Assembly: GCF_013366375.1 (NCBI RefSeq)
Contig: NZ_JABWMJ010000007.1
Location: forward strand, 1 to 64,000
Direction: 5' to 3'
DNA from: Rhizobacter koreensis
GTDB taxonomy: Bacteria > Pseudomonadota > Gammaproteobacteria > Burkholderiales > Burkholderiaceae_C
DNA: 64,000 bases
The position numbers and the translations under genes were made by a program. Positions 46,513-56,052 of this stretch are shown here, in pieces. Numbering within the stretch: the stretch's first letter is position 1; the number at the start of each line of letters is the position of its first letter. Below the pieces are notes generated by a model. The model did not search any database and had not been told where the DNA came from. It saw only the letters and a program-made list of their open reading frames with translations.

Positions 46513-49500
46513 TCAGTCGTAGACGACGCTGGCGCGCCCTTTCGACGCGGCAGCGCGCCAGCGCGCCAGGGCGGCGTCGGTGGGATAGAAGCGCGCCGCG
46601 TCGCCGAGGTCGAGCTCGCCGCTCGCGAACTCGCGCTGCAACGCGAGGCGGATCGGAAGGCCCGCCGAGCGATCGCCGTACTCCGTGCTGACGCGCCGGG
46701 TCGGGAACTCGCGCAGCATCTCGGCGACCGGCGGCACGCTGCCGTTGACCTCGACCCGCAGGTACTTGCCGAAGCGGCAGCGGGCTTCGGCGAGGTCCCA
46801 CACCTGCTGCACGTTCAGGCGCACGCCGCCCGAGAAGCGGTCGGGCTGGACCTTGCCCTGGATGATGACGAGCTCGTCCTCCTTCAGCAGGTCGCGGCAG
46901 GCGTTGATCAGGTCCTCGCTCGCGACCGCCTCGATGGTGTCGCTCATGTCGTCGAGCTTGAAGATCGCGGCACGGCCTCGCTGTCCGTTGACGACGCGCA
47001 GGTCGGTCACGATGCCGGCGAGCAGCTGCGGCTCGCGGCTGTCGATCAGGTCGGCGATCGCGACCCGCGCGAAGCGCCGCACCTCGTCGGCGTTCTGCTC
47101 GAAAAGGTGCCCCGAGAGATAGAGGCCGAGCGCCGCCTTCTCGAGCATCAGGCGCTCGCGCACCTCCCACGGCGCGGCGGCCACGAGCTCGGGCTCCTGC
47201 GTGCTCGCGGCGTGCGCGTCGGGCTCGAAGTCGAACAAGCCCCCCTGATCGGCGTGCGCTGCCTGCGAGTCCGCGAACTCGAGCGCGAGGCCGACGCTCG
47301 CCAGCACGCTCGCGCGGTTCGGATGCAGCGCATCGAACGCGCCGGACTTCACGAGCGCCTCGATCACGCGCTTGTTGATGCGCTGGCGATCGACGCGCGC
47401 GCAGAAGTCGAAGATGCTCTTGAACGGCCCGTCGGCGCGCGCCGCGAGGATCGCCTCGATGGCCGACTGCCCCGTGCCCTTGATCGCGCCGAGGCCGTAG
47501 CGCACGCGCTTCCTGTCGATCGGCTCGAAGCGGTAGCTGCCGAGGTTGACGTCGGGCGAGTCGACCGTGATGCCGAAGGTGCGCGCGTCGGCGATCAGCA
47601 CCTTGAGCTTGTCGGTGTCGTCGAGCTCGACCGTCATGTTGGCCGCGAAGAACTCGGCCGTGTAGTGCACCTTGACCCACGCAGTCTGGTACGCGAGCAG
47701 CGAGTACGCGGCGGCGTGCGACTTGTTGAAGCCGTAGCCCGCGAACTTCTCCATCAGGTCGAACACCTCGTCGGCCACCGCGAGGTCGATGCCCTTCTCG
47801 GCCGCGCCCTTGCGGAAGATCTCGCGGTGCTTGGCCATCTCCTCGGGCTTCTTCTTGCCCATGGCGCGGCGCAGCAGGTCGGCGCCGCCGAGCGAGTAGC
47901 CGCCGAGCACCTGCGCGGCCTGCATCACCTGCTCCTGGTAGACCATGATCCCGTAGGTCTCGCCGAGCACGCCTTCGAGCAGCGGGTGCGGGTAGCGCAC
48001 CTCCTCCTTGCCGTGCTTGCGCGCGCAAAAGCTCGGGATGTTCTCCATCGGCCCCGGCCGGAACATTGCGTTGAGAGCGATCAGGTCCTCGAGCCGGCTC
48101 GGCTTGGCGTCGCGCAGCATGCGCCGCATGCCGCCGGATTCGAATTGGAACACCGACTCGGTGCGCCCTTCGGTGAAGAGCCGGTAGACCGCGCGGTCGT
48201 CGAGCGGCAGCGTCTCGTACGAGAAGTCCTTCTGGTCCGGGTGGTTGCGGACGATGAAGGTCTTCGCGAGCTCGAGGATGGTCAGTGTCGCGAGGCCCAG
48301 GAAGTCGAACTTGACGAGGCCGATCGCCTCGACGTCGTCCTTGTCGAACTGGCTCACGGCGCTGTCGCTGCCGGGCTGCATGTAGAGCGGGCAGAAGTCC
48401 GTGATCTTGCCCGGCGCGATCAGCACGCCGCCGGCGTGCATGCCGACGTTGCGCACGATGCCCTCGACCCGCTCGGCCAGTGCGAGCAGCTCGGCGACCT
48501 CGACCTCGTCGCGCTCGCGCTGCTCGATCTCGGGCGCCTCGCGGCGCGCGTAGATCACGCTGTTGTCCGGCGGCTCCGGCGGGCGGCGCAGCGTGACCGT
48601 CTTGCCGGGCGGCGCCGGCACCAGGCGTGCGACCGAGTCGACGTGGCCGTAGCTCATGCCGAGCACGCGGCCGATGTCGCGCAGCGCGGCCTTGGCCGCC
48701 ATCGTTCCGAAGGTCGCGATCTGGCTCACCGCGTCGCGCCCGTAGCGCTGCTTCACGTACTCGATGACGCGGTCGCGGTTGGCCTGGCAGAAGTCGATGT
48801 CGAAGTCGGGCATCGACACCCGCTCGGGATTCAGGAAGCGCTCGAACAGCAGGTTGTATTGCAGCGGGTCGAGGTCGGTGATGTTGAGCGCGTAGGCGAC
48901 CAGCGAGCCGGCGCCCGAGCCGCGCCCCGGGCCCACCGGGCAGCCGTTGCCGCGCGCCCAGTTGATGAAGTCGGCGACGATCAGGAAATAGCCCGGAAAG
49001 CCCATCTTGAGGATGGTCGCGATCTCGAACTCGAGCCGCTCGACGTAGCGCGGCCGCTCGGCGTCGCGCACCGCACGGTCGGGGTAGCGCTGGGCGAGCC
49101 GCACCTCGAGGCCCTGGTGCGAGGCATGGCCGAAGTAGTCGGCCATCGGCATGCGGGCGCCGTCGACCAGCGGGGTCTCGAAATCCGGCAGCTGGGGCTT
49201 GCCGAGCACCAGCGTCAGGTTGCAGCGCCTCGCGATCTCGACGCTGTTGCGCAGCGCGCCGGGCAGGTCTTCGAACAGGGCCTCCATCTGGCCTTGCGAC
49301 TTGAAGTACTGCTCGCGCGTGAAGCGCTTGATGCGGCGCGGGTTCGCGAGCGTGTCGCCGTCGGCCACGCAGACGCGCGCCTCGTGCGCCTCGTGGTCGT
49401 CGGGCGTGAGGTACTGGACCGGGTGCGTCGCGACCACCGGCAGCCTGAGCGCGACACCGAGCTCGACCGCGCCGCGCAGCTGCGCCTCGGCCGACGCCGC

Positions 49501-50013
49501 ACCGGTGCGCTGCACCTCGAGGTAGAAGCGGCCCGGAAAGCACGCGGCCAGGCGGCGCGCGATCGTCTCGGCGCGTGCGGCGTCGCGCGCCAGCAGGGCC
49601 TGGCCGACGGCGCCGAGCTCCGCGCCCGAAAGCGCGATCAGCCCGCCGGCGAACTCGTCGAGCCAGGCCCAGGCGACCCAGGGCTGGCCGCGCGAGCCGT
49701 TCTCGAGCCATGCCTTCGACAGAAGCTGGCAGAGGTTGAGGTAGCCGGTGCGGTTCTGGGCCAGCAGAAGGAGCCGGCTCGCCGTCTTCTCGCCGGGTTC
49801 GGGCTCGAGCCAGACCTCGGCGCCGATGATCGGCTTGACGCCGGCCTTGCGGGCCGTGCCGTAGAACTTGACCGCGCCGAAGAGGTTGGCGAGATCGGTG
49901 ATCGCGAGCGCGCCCTGGTTGTCGGCGGCCGCCGCGGCGACGGCATCGTCGACCCTGAGCGTGCCGTCGACGACCGAATATTCGGTGTGGGTACGCAGGT
50001 GAACGAAGGGCAT
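46513..50013 (-). CDS. dnaE: DNA polymerase III subunit alpha (1166 aa)
   Basis: Replicative polymerase. N-terminal PHP domain (FVHLRTHTEYSVVDGTLRV), polymerase core with MPDFDIDFCQANRDRVIEY (catalytic Asp pair near residue 400) and GPGRGSGAGSLVAYALNIT, finger region MGKKKPEEMAKHREIF, HhH and OB domains (VNGQRGRAAIFKLDDMSDTIEA) at the C-terminus. Length matches DnaE1. The start at ATG 50013 is 7 nt after a TAAAAT box. Divergent from trhO. Confidence 0.97.
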   Translation of the reverse strand: MPFVHLRTHTEYSVVDGTLRVDDAVAAAAADNQGALAITDLANLFGAVKFYGTARKAGVKPIIGAEVWLEPEPGEKTASRLLLLAQNRTGYLNLCQLLSKAWLENGSRGQPWVAWAWLDEFAGGLIALSGAELGAVGQALLARDAARAETIARRLAACFPGRFYLEVQRTGAASAEAQLRGAVELGVALRLPVVATHPVQYLTPDDHEAHEARVCVADGDTLANPRRIKRFTREQYFKSQGQMEALFEDLPGALRNSVEIARRCNLTLVLGKPQLPDFETPLVDGARMPMADYFGHASHQGLEVRLAQRYPDRAVRDAERPRYVERLEFEIATILKMGFPGYFLIVADFINWARGNGCPVGPGRGSGAGSLVAYALNITDLDPLQYNLLFERFLNPERVSMPDFDIDFCQANRDRVIEYVKQRYGRDAVSQIATFGTMAAKAALRDIGRVLGMSYGHVDSVARLVPAPPGKTVTLRRPPEPPDNSVIYARREAPEIEQRERDEVEVAELLALAERVEGIVRNVGMHAGGVLIAPGKITDFCPLYMQPGSDSAVSQFDKDDVEAIGLVKFDFLGLATLTILELAKTFIVRNHPDQKDFSYETLPLDDRAVYRLFTEGRTESVFQFESGGMRRMLRDAKPSRLEDLIALNAMFRPGPMENIPSFCARKHGKEEVRYPHPLLEGVLGETYGIMVYQEQVMQAAQVLGGYSLGGADLLRRAMGKKKPEEMAKHREIFRKGAAEKGIDLAVADEVFDLMEKFAGYGFNKSHAAAYSLLAYQTAWVKVHYTAEFFAANMTVELDDTDKLKVLIADARTFGITVDSPDVNLGSYRFEPIDRKRVRYGLGAIKGTGQSAIEAILAARADGPFKSIFDFCARVDRQRINKRVIEALVKSGAFDALHPNRASVLASVGLALEFADSQAAHADQGGLFDFEPDAHAASTQEPELVAAAPWEVRERLMLEKAALGLYLSGHLFEQNADEVRRFARVAIADLIDSREPQLLAGIVTDLRVVNGQRGRAAIFKLDDMSDTIEAVASEDLINACRDLLKEDELVIIQGKVQPDRFSGGVRLNVQQVWDLAEARCRFGKYLRVEVNGSVPPVAEMLREFPTRRVSTEYGDRSAGLPIRLALQREFASGELDLGDAARFYPTDAALARWRAAASKGRASVVYD

Positions 50014-50020
50014 TGGCGGG

Positions 50021-50048
50021 ATTTTACGAAAGCGGGGTTTCGTAAAAT
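50021..50048. promoter_or_regulatory. back-to-back -10 boxes inside an 11-bp palindrome (dnaE/trhO)
   Basis: ATTTTACGAAA (50021-50031) and TTTCGTAAAAT (50038-50048) form a perfect inverted repeat with a 6-nt gap. Each arm gives a TAAAAT hexamer on its outward strand, 7 nt before the dnaE ATG and 6 nt before the trhO GTG. It may be two divergent promoters, an operator, or both. Confidence 0.6.
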
Positions 50049-50054
50049 CCGTCG

Positions 50055-50843
50055 GTGACGCGAACCCTCAACGCCAGTGCGTACCGCTTCGTCGAGCTCG
50101 ACGACGTCGCCGGCTGGCGCACCACCATCGAAGCCGAGGCGCGCCGGCGCGGCCTCAAGGGCACCGTCCTGCTGGCCCCAGAAGGCATCAACCTCTCGCT
50201 TGCCGGTGCGCCCGACGCGCTGAGCGGCTTCATGACCTGGCTCGGCGCGCACCCGCCGTTCGCGGGCCTCGCCGCCACCGAAACCGAGTCGGACCGGGTG
50301 CCGTTCCGGCGCCTTGGGGTCAAGGTCAAGCGCGAGATCATCCGCATGAATCGCGGCTCGATCGCGCCCCAGCGCGGCCGCGCGCCGGCGGTCGACGCCG
50401 CCACGCTCGGGCGCTGGCTCGACGCGGGCCTCGACGACGCCGGGCACCCGATCGCGATCCTCGACACCCGCAACGCCTTCGAGGTCGACGCAGGCCGCAT
50501 CAAGGGCGCGCTCGACTGGCGCCTGGGCCGCTTCAGCGAGTTCCCCGAGGCGCTGGCGGCGAACCGAGCGGCGCTCCGCGGCAAGACCGTGGTCGCCTAC
50601 TGCACCGGCGGCATCCGCTGCGAAAAGGCCGCGCTCGAGATGGTGAGCGCGGGCCTCGACCGCGTCTACCAGCTCGAGGGTGGCATCCTTGCGCTGTTGC
50701 GCGCGAGCGGCAGCACCCACTACGACGGCCACTGCGTCGTCTTCGACGAACGAGGCGCCGTCGACACGGCACTGCGCCCCCGAGGAGCCTCCGATGAGCA
50801 CCCCAGCGTCACGACTCGAGAGATCGCGGGCCAGCCTGCCTGA
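50055..50843 (+). CDS. trhO: tRNA uridine(34) hydroxylase, rhodanese family (262 aa)
   Basis: Oxygen-dependent hydroxylation of U34 in tRNA. N-terminal domain with GTVLLAPEGINLSLAGAPDAL, then KREIIRMNRGSIAPQ, then a rhodanese domain with AILDTRNAFEVDAGRIKGALD and the active Cys183 in AYCTGGIRCEKA. GTG start, 6 nt after a TAAAAT box. The lower-case family name is UPF0176. It overlaps the start of egtB by 50 nt. Confidence 0.9.
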   Translation: MTRTLNASAYRFVELDDVAGWRTTIEAEARRRGLKGTVLLAPEGINLSLAGAPDALSGFMTWLGAHPPFAGLAATETESDRVPFRRLGVKVKREIIRMNRGSIAPQRGRAPAVDAATLGRWLDAGLDDAGHPIAILDTRNAFEVDAGRIKGALDWRLGRFSEFPEALAANRAALRGKTVVAYCTGGIRCEKAALEMVSAGLDRVYQLEGGILALLRASGSTHYDGHCVVFDERGAVDTALRPRGASDEHPSVTTREIAGQPA

Positions 50844-52137
50844 CGCACGCCCGAGCGGGCCCGCCGCTGCCGAACGGCTGGCGCGGCGCTTTCGCGCGGT
50901 GCGCGACCGCACCGTTGCGCTGGCGGCACCGCTTTCCCCCGAAGACGCGCAGGTGCAGTCGATGCCTGACGCGAGCCCAGCCAAGTGGCACCTGGCGCAC
51001 GTCACCTGGTTCTTCGAGACCTTCATCCTCGAGCGCTTCGAGCCGGACTTCGCGCCGCACGACGCGGCGTTCCGCGTCCTCTTCAACAGCTACTACCACG
51101 GGGTCGGCGCGCAGCACCCGCGCGCGCAGCGTGGCCTCGTGACCCGGCCCACGCTCGACGCGGTGCTCGCCTACCGGCGCGACGTCGACGCACGCATGCA
51201 GGCACTGCTGGCAGGATCGCTGCCGCCCGACGCCGCATCGGCGGTCGAGGCGCTCGTCACGCTCGGGCTCGAACACGAGCAGCAGCACCAGGAGCTGCTG
51301 CTCACCGACATCAAGCACGCGTTCAGCCTCAACCCGCTGGCGCCGGCGTACGCGCAGCGCTGGCCGATCGCGCAGGTGCAACCGGCGCCGCTCGCCTGGT
51401 TCGGCTTACCCGGCGGCCTGGTCGGCATCGGACACGATCCGGGGCTCGACGGCGCCTTCGCGTTCGACAACGAGGCGCCGCGCCACCGCGTGTGGCTCGA
51501 GCCGTACGAGCTGGCGTCGCGGCCGGCCACCAACGGCGACTTCGCCGCCTTCATCGACGACGGCGGTTACCGCCGGCCCGAGCTCTGGCTGTCGATGGGC
51601 TGGGACTGGGTGCAGGCTGGCGCGCGCGCGGCGCCGCTCTACTGGCGTCGCGACGGCGCGCGCTGGCTCAGCCACACGCTGCACGGCGTGGTCGAGATCG
51701 ACCCGCACACGCCGGTCTGCCACCTCAGCTACTTCGAGGCCGACGCCTATGCGCGCTGGGCCGGCGCGCGGCTGCCGACGGAGGCCGAGTGGGAGCACGC
51801 GGCACGCCGGCTCGCCGGCGGCGTGCGCGGCAACTTCGCCGATCGGGGCGCGTACCACCCGCTGCCGCCCGCCGTGACTGGCGATACCCAGCCGGTGCAG
51901 ATGTTCGGCGATGTCTGGGAGTGGACCGGCTCGGCCTACCTGCCCTACCCCGGATACCGGCCGGCACCCGGTGCCGTCGGCGAGTACAACGGCAAGTTCA
52001 TGTGCAACCAGTTCGTGCTGCGCGGCGGGTCGTGCGCGACCCCCGAAGGCCACGTGCGTGCGAGCTACCGCAACTTCTTTCCGCCCGACGCGCAGTGGCA
52101 GTTCAGCGGGGTGCGGCTGGCGCGCGACGTCGGCTGA
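50794..52137 (+). CDS. egtB: EgtB-like ergothioneine biosynthesis iron sulfoxide synthase (447 aa)
   Basis: Non-haem iron enzyme that joins a thiol (Cys or gamma-Glu-Cys) to trimethyl-histidine. DinB-like domain with His66/His69 (SPAKWHLAHVTWFFETF) and HEQQHQE (His161, His165), then the FGE-sulfatase domain (HRVWLEPYELASRPATNGDFAAFIDDGGY, RLPTEAEWEHAAR, FGDVWEWTGSAY, LRGGSCATPEGHVRASYRNFFPPDAQWQFSGVRLARD). Start ATG 50794, with GAGGAG upstream, inside the end of trhO. No egtD (methyltransferase) lies next to it; that gene must be elsewhere for the pathway to work. Confidence 0.88.
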   Translation: MSTPASRLERSRASLPDARPSGPAAAERLARRFRAVRDRTVALAAPLSPEDAQVQSMPDASPAKWHLAHVTWFFETFILERFEPDFAPHDAAFRVLFNSYYHGVGAQHPRAQRGLVTRPTLDAVLAYRRDVDARMQALLAGSLPPDAASAVEALVTLGLEHEQQHQELLLTDIKHAFSLNPLAPAYAQRWPIAQVQPAPLAWFGLPGGLVGIGHDPGLDGAFAFDNEAPRHRVWLEPYELASRPATNGDFAAFIDDGGYRRPELWLSMGWDWVQAGARAAPLYWRRDGARWLSHTLHGVVEIDPHTPVCHLSYFEADAYARWAGARLPTEAEWEHAARRLAGGVRGNFADRGAYHPLPPAVTGDTQPVQMFGDVWEWTGSAYLPYPGYRPAPGAVGEYNGKFMCNQFVLRGGSCATPEGHVRASYRNFFPPDAQWQFSGVRLARDVG

Positions 52138-52210
52138 GGCCGGCGGCGCCGCCGCCCGCAGCCCGTGCCGCGGTGACGGCGCTGGAGCCGCCGTCACGCC
52201 GCCCTGAGCA

Positions 52211-52678
52211 TCAGGCCGCGCGCCGGCGCGCGTCGAGGCTGAAGCGACCCGGTCCCGACGCCGCGAGAACCAGCAGGCCGCCGATCACCGCGATGTTCTT
52301 CAGGAACATCAGCTTCTGGATCATCTGCTGCTCGGCCGGCATGGCCCAGAAGTTGTGGAAGAAGAGGCTCGCGACGAGCGTGAACACGGCCAGCGCGAGC
52401 GCCGACGTGCGCGTGAAGAGGCCGAACACGATGGCGAGGCCGGCGCCGACCTCGACCACGATCGCGACCAGCGCCGCGACTTGCGGCATGGGCAGACCTT
52501 TCGACGCGATGTAGCCGGCGGTGCCGTCGAAGCCGCCGATCTTGCCGAAGCCCGACATCACGAACATCGCGACCAGCAGGATTCGTCCGACCAGCGCGAG
52601 CGTGTCGTTCAGCGAGGAGCCGCCGGCGGCGTAGGAAGCGGCGGAGCGGTTGGCGATCGAAGGGTTCATCGAGTTCAT
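52211..52678 (-). CDS. DoxX family membrane protein (155 aa)
   Basis: Four transmembrane helices (about 25-45, 62-86, 90-110, 120-140) with the DoxX pattern LVGRILLVAMFVMSGFGKIGGFDGTAGYIASKGLPMP. The N-terminus has three Met (MNSMNPSIANRSA). Roles in the family range from thiosulfate oxidation subunits to redox and membrane stress proteins. It lies just downstream of the broken pirin gene on the same strand, a pairing often seen under a LysR regulator. Confidence 0.85.
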   Translation of the reverse strand: MNSMNPSIANRSAASYAAGGSSLNDTLALVGRILLVAMFVMSGFGKIGGFDGTAGYIASKGLPMPQVAALVAIVVEVGAGLAIVFGLFTRTSALALAVFTLVASLFFHNFWAMPAEQQMIQKLMFLKNIAVIGGLLVLAASGPGRFSLDARRRAA

Positions 52679-52791
52679 GGCACGGTGGCTTGGTTGAGGG
52701 AAATCGTGTCGGCCGCCAACGCTGGCGCGGCCGGGTCGGTGCGCTCAGGCGTTGCACGGCGCGCGCCTGCAGCCGAGGCTGCAGGCGCTGC

Positions 52792-53507
52792 TCAGTGACT
52801 CGCCAGATCGAACAGCAGGATCTCGGCGTTGTCGGCCTCTTCGATCGTCAGCGTCGGCTCACCCTCGATCTTGAGGGCATCGCCGGCGCCGAGCGCCTGG
52901 CCGTTGACGCGCGCCTTGCCGCGCACGACGTGCACGTAGGCCTTGCGCGCGGGGTCGAGTGCGCGCTCGGTGCGCTCGTCGGCGTCGAAGAGGCCGCTGT
53001 AGATCGCCGCGTCGGCGTGGATGGTCACCGAGCCGTCGCGGCCGTCGGGCGAGGCGATGAGGCGCAGCCGCCCGCGCTTGTCGGCCTCGTCGAAGTGCTT
53101 CTGCTCGTAGCCGGGCGCGATGCCACGCTCGGTGGGCTGGATCCAGATCTGCAGGAAGTGCGTCGTCGCGTTGGCGGCGTGGTTGAACTCGCTGTGCGTC
53201 ACCCCGCGCCCGGCGCTCATGCGCTGCACGTCGCCGGGACGGATCACGCCCGGCTGGCCGTTGGGGCCGCCGTTGCCGAGGCTGTCCTTGTGCGCGAGCT
53301 CGCCCGCGAGGACGTAGCTCACGATCTCCATGTCGCGTGCGCGCCGAAGCCGCTGCCCGGCGCGATGCGATCCTCGTTGATCACGCGCAGGTTGCCGAAG
53401 CCCATCTCCTTCGGATCGAAGTAGTCGGCGAACGAGAAGCTGTGGAAGCTCTTGAGCCAGCCGTGATCGGCGTAGCCGCGGTCGGAAGCGGAACGAAGCG
53501 TGACCAT
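52792..53507 (-). pseudogene. pirin family gene split by a frameshift
   Basis: The 5' part (53507-53319) encodes [21 protein letters not shown]...[19 protein letters not shown] and stops; the 3' part (53331-52792) continues in another frame as [20 protein letters not shown]...LFDLASH. In intact pirins the join reads GFG-x-HGHRDMEI; here about 7 bp is missing between 53334 and 53342, which also removes the second His of the iron-binding HxH motif. The remaining ligands (HSEF, about residue 46 of the 3' part) are present. It may be a sequencing error. The two halves could be called as separate CDS. Divergent from the LysR gene. Confidence 0.8.
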
Positions 53508-53617
53508 GAGAACTCCTGAAGTCGCGATGGCCTCACTGTAGGAGCCGCGAGGTGCCGTGCCGTCGAGGCGACGTGAAGCAAGCGTTCAAATAAGATGAAC
53601 GCCGTCCCAGGATCCCG

Positions 53618-54634
53618 ATGTCTGCCGGTCGTAACGTCCTCACCCCCGAAGCGCTCACGATGATGGACGTCATCGCGCGCACCGGCAGCTTCGCCGCGGC
53701 CGCACGCGCGCTCGGCAAGGTGCCGTCGTCGCTGACCTACAGCGTGCGCCAGCTCGAGGACGCGCTCGACGTGCTGCTGTTCGACCGCCGCTCGGGCCAG
53801 GCCCGGCTCACCGCGGCCGGCCAGGAACTGCTCGACGAAGGGCGGCGCCTGCTCGAGCAGATCGACGCGGTTGCCAACCGGGTGCGCCGGGTCGCGACCG
53901 GCTGGGAGACGCAGCTCGGCATCGCGCTCGACGGCATCCTCTCGCGGCCGACGGTGCTCGAGCTCTGCGAGGCTTTTTACGCGGCGTGCGCGTCGCTCTC
54001 GGGCGGCGCGAGCGGCGCCGGGACCCACTCGACGCGACTCAAGCTGCGCACCGAGGTGCTCGCCGGCACCTGGGAGGCGCTCGTCACCGGGCAAGTCGAC
54101 CTCGCGATCGGCGTCGGCAGCGATCGCCTGCTGCCGCCCGGCATCCGCCTGAAAGAGCTCGGCAGCGTGCGGTTCGTGTTCGCAGTCGCGCCGCACCACC
54201 CGCTCGCCGCCGCGAGCGAACCGATCAGCGACGCCGAGCTCGCGCGCCACCGCGCCGTCGCGGTCGCCGATTCGGCGCAGCGTCTGACGCCGCTCACCGT
54301 CAACCTGCTCCCGGAACAGGACGTGCTCACCGTCAGCAGCATGCAGGTCAAGATCGACGCTCAGCTGCGCGGCCTCGGTTGCGGCTTCGTTCCCGAGCCG
54401 CTCGCGCGCGTCCACATCGACGCCGGCCGGCTGGTGGCCAAACCGGTGCAGCGCGCGCTGCGTCCGGTGGCGATGGGCTACGCCTGGCGCGCGCCCGAAA
54501 CCGCCGGCCCGGAAGGCGACCACGCCGGCCTCGGACTCGCGCTGCGCTGGTGGCTCGAGCAGCTCGAGAGCCCGACCACGCGGCGGGCGTTGCTCGAGCG
54601 CCACGGCAACCCGGCGGCGCTGGGGCTGGCGTGA
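53618..54634 (+). CDS. LysR-family regulator, divergent from the pirin gene (338 aa)
   Basis: LTTR: N-terminal winged helix ([51 protein letters not shown]), linker helix, then a two-lobed ligand domain ([26 protein letters not shown]). The loop at about 120-137 ([17 protein letters not shown]) is unusual. AGGA precedes the ATG at 53618. Homologues next to pirin and DoxX genes regulate them in response to oxidative or aromatic stress; here the pirin is broken, so DoxX may be its only intact local target. Confidence 0.9.
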   Translation: MSAGRNVLTPEALTMMDVIARTGSFAAAARALGKVPSSLTYSVRQLEDALDVLLFDRRSGQARLTAAGQELLDEGRRLLEQIDAVANRVRRVATGWETQLGIALDGILSRPTVLELCEAFYAACASLSGGASGAGTHSTRLKLRTEVLAGTWEALVTGQVDLAIGVGSDRLLPPGIRLKELGSVRFVFAVAPHHPLAAASEPISDAELARHRAVAVADSAQRLTPLTVNLLPEQDVLTVSSMQVKIDAQLRGLGCGFVPEPLARVHIDAGRLVAKPVQRALRPVAMGYAWRAPETAGPEGDHAGLGLALRWWLEQLESPTTRRALLERHGNPAALGLA

Positions 54635-54707
54635 GCGGGGCGGTGCCGCGACGCGTGCATCGGCGGCGGCACGCCGCGCCGATCGCCTGCCGACTCTGGG
54701 CCGCGGC

Positions 54708-55622
54708 ATGGTGATCGGCCGCTTCGCGCCGTCGCCTACCGGGCCGCTGCACGCCGGCTCGCTGGTCGCCGCCCTCGCCTCGTGGCTCGACGCGCGCGCC
54801 GCCGGCGGCCGCTGGCTGGTCCGCATCGAGGACGTCGACCCGCCGCGCGAGATGAAGGGTGCCGCCGAGCTGATCCTGCAGCAGCTCGACCGCTGCGGCC
54901 TGCGTCCGGACGAGCCGCCGCTCTACCAGTCGACGCGGGGCGATCACTACCAGGCGGCGCTGGACCGCCTCGTCGAGCAGGGTTGGGCTTATCCGTGCGG
55001 CTGCTCGCGCAGCGATGTCGCGGCCGCGCTCACGGCGCGCGGCGAAGCGATCGCCCGCCCCGTCGGCGAGCTCGTCTACCCGAACACCTGCCGTGGCGGG
55101 CTCGGCGGCAAGCCGGCACGGTCGTTCCGGCTTCGGGTCGCGCCGACGCCCGGGCCGACGAGCGGCCCCGCATGCGACCCCGTGCCGGTCGCCTGGCACG
55201 ATCGCCGCCTCGGACCGCAGTGCCAGGACGTCGCGGCTTTCGTCGGCGACTTCGTGCTCCGGCGCGCCGACGGCTTCTGGGCCTACCAGCTCGCGGTCGT
55301 GGTCGACGATGCCGCGCAGGGCATCACCGACGTGGTGCGCGGCGAGGACCTCGCCGACAACACGGCACGTCAGATCTTCCTGCAGCGGCGGCTCGGCCTT
55401 GCCACCCCGCGCTACCTGCACACGCCGCTCGTCCGCAACCCCGACGGCAGCAAGCTCTCGAAGCAGACCGGCGCCGCCGCCGTCGACCTCGCCGACCCGC
55501 TGGCGGCGCTCCGTTCGGCGGGAGCGCGGCTCGGCATCGACGTTCCCGGCACCACGCTTGCCGAGTGGCTCGAGCGAGCGACGGCCGCGTGGCGCGTGCA
55601 GTGGCTCGCGCCGATGGCCTGA
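54708..55622 (+). CDS. gluQ: glutamyl-Q tRNA(Asp) synthetase (304 aa)
   Basis: Attaches glutamate to queuosine at position 34 of tRNA(Asp). The class I catalytic core of GluRS without the anticodon-binding domain: [26 protein letters not shown] (HIGH-like PLHAGS), RIEDVDPPR, zinc-binding Cys in YPCGCSRSD and NTCRG, and KLSKQT (KMSKS-like, Lys near 249). Full length for the family. Preceded by a short Arg-rich gap after the LysR gene. Confidence 0.93.
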   Translation: MVIGRFAPSPTGPLHAGSLVAALASWLDARAAGGRWLVRIEDVDPPREMKGAAELILQQLDRCGLRPDEPPLYQSTRGDHYQAALDRLVEQGWAYPCGCSRSDVAAALTARGEAIARPVGELVYPNTCRGGLGGKPARSFRLRVAPTPGPTSGPACDPVPVAWHDRRLGPQCQDVAAFVGDFVLRRADGFWAYQLAVVVDDAAQGITDVVRGEDLADNTARQIFLQRRLGLATPRYLHTPLVRNPDGSKLSKQTGAAAVDLADPLAALRSAGARLGIDVPGTTLAEWLERATAAWRVQWLAPMA

Positions 55623-55697
55623 CGCCAAGCCGGGCGCTCGCCTCGGGCGGCGCGCTGCCCTGTCATCATCACGGGTTCCGCACTTCCCACGACAACC

Positions 55698-56045
55698 ATG
55701 CAAACGCTCGATTCAGGACTGCAATACGAAGACACCGTGCAGGGCAGCGGCGCGGTCGCGAGCGCCGGCCACAGCGTCGCGGTGCACTACACCGGCTGGC
55801 TCTACAACGACGGCGTCAAGGGCGCCAAGTTCGATTCGAGCAAGGACCGCGGCGAGCCGTTCGAGTTCGACCTTGGCGCCGGCATGGTGATCCGCGGCTG
55901 GGACGAAGGCGTGCAGGGCATGCAGGTCGGCGGCACGCGCATCCTCGTCATCCCGCCGGCGCTCGGCTACGGCGCACGGGGTGCCGGCCGCGTCATCCCG
56001 CCGAACGCGACGCTGATGTTCGAGGTCGAGCTGCTCGACGCCTGA
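55698..56045 (+). CDS. FKBP-type peptidyl-prolyl isomerase (115 aa)
   Basis: Single FKBP domain with no signal peptide: [89 protein letters not shown]. The active-site Tyr, Asp, Phe, Val-Ile, Trp and Tyr residues are kept. Cytoplasmic folding helper. It starts a short run with the transglutaminase-like gene 7 nt downstream. Confidence 0.93.
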   Translation: MQTLDSGLQYEDTVQGSGAVASAGHSVAVHYTGWLYNDGVKGAKFDSSKDRGEPFEFDLGAGMVIRGWDEGVQGMQVGGTRILVIPPALGYGARGAGRVIPPNATLMFEVELLDA

Positions 56046-56052
56046 GACGCCC

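Noticed and set aside
46492-50058. A 1188-codon open frame on the + strand opposite dnaE, and similar long frames opposite other genes (for example 6510-9767, 25167-28040, 34429-37791)
   Set aside because: These frames have the Arg/His/Ala composition produced by the GC bias of the real gene on the other strand, and no recognisable domains.
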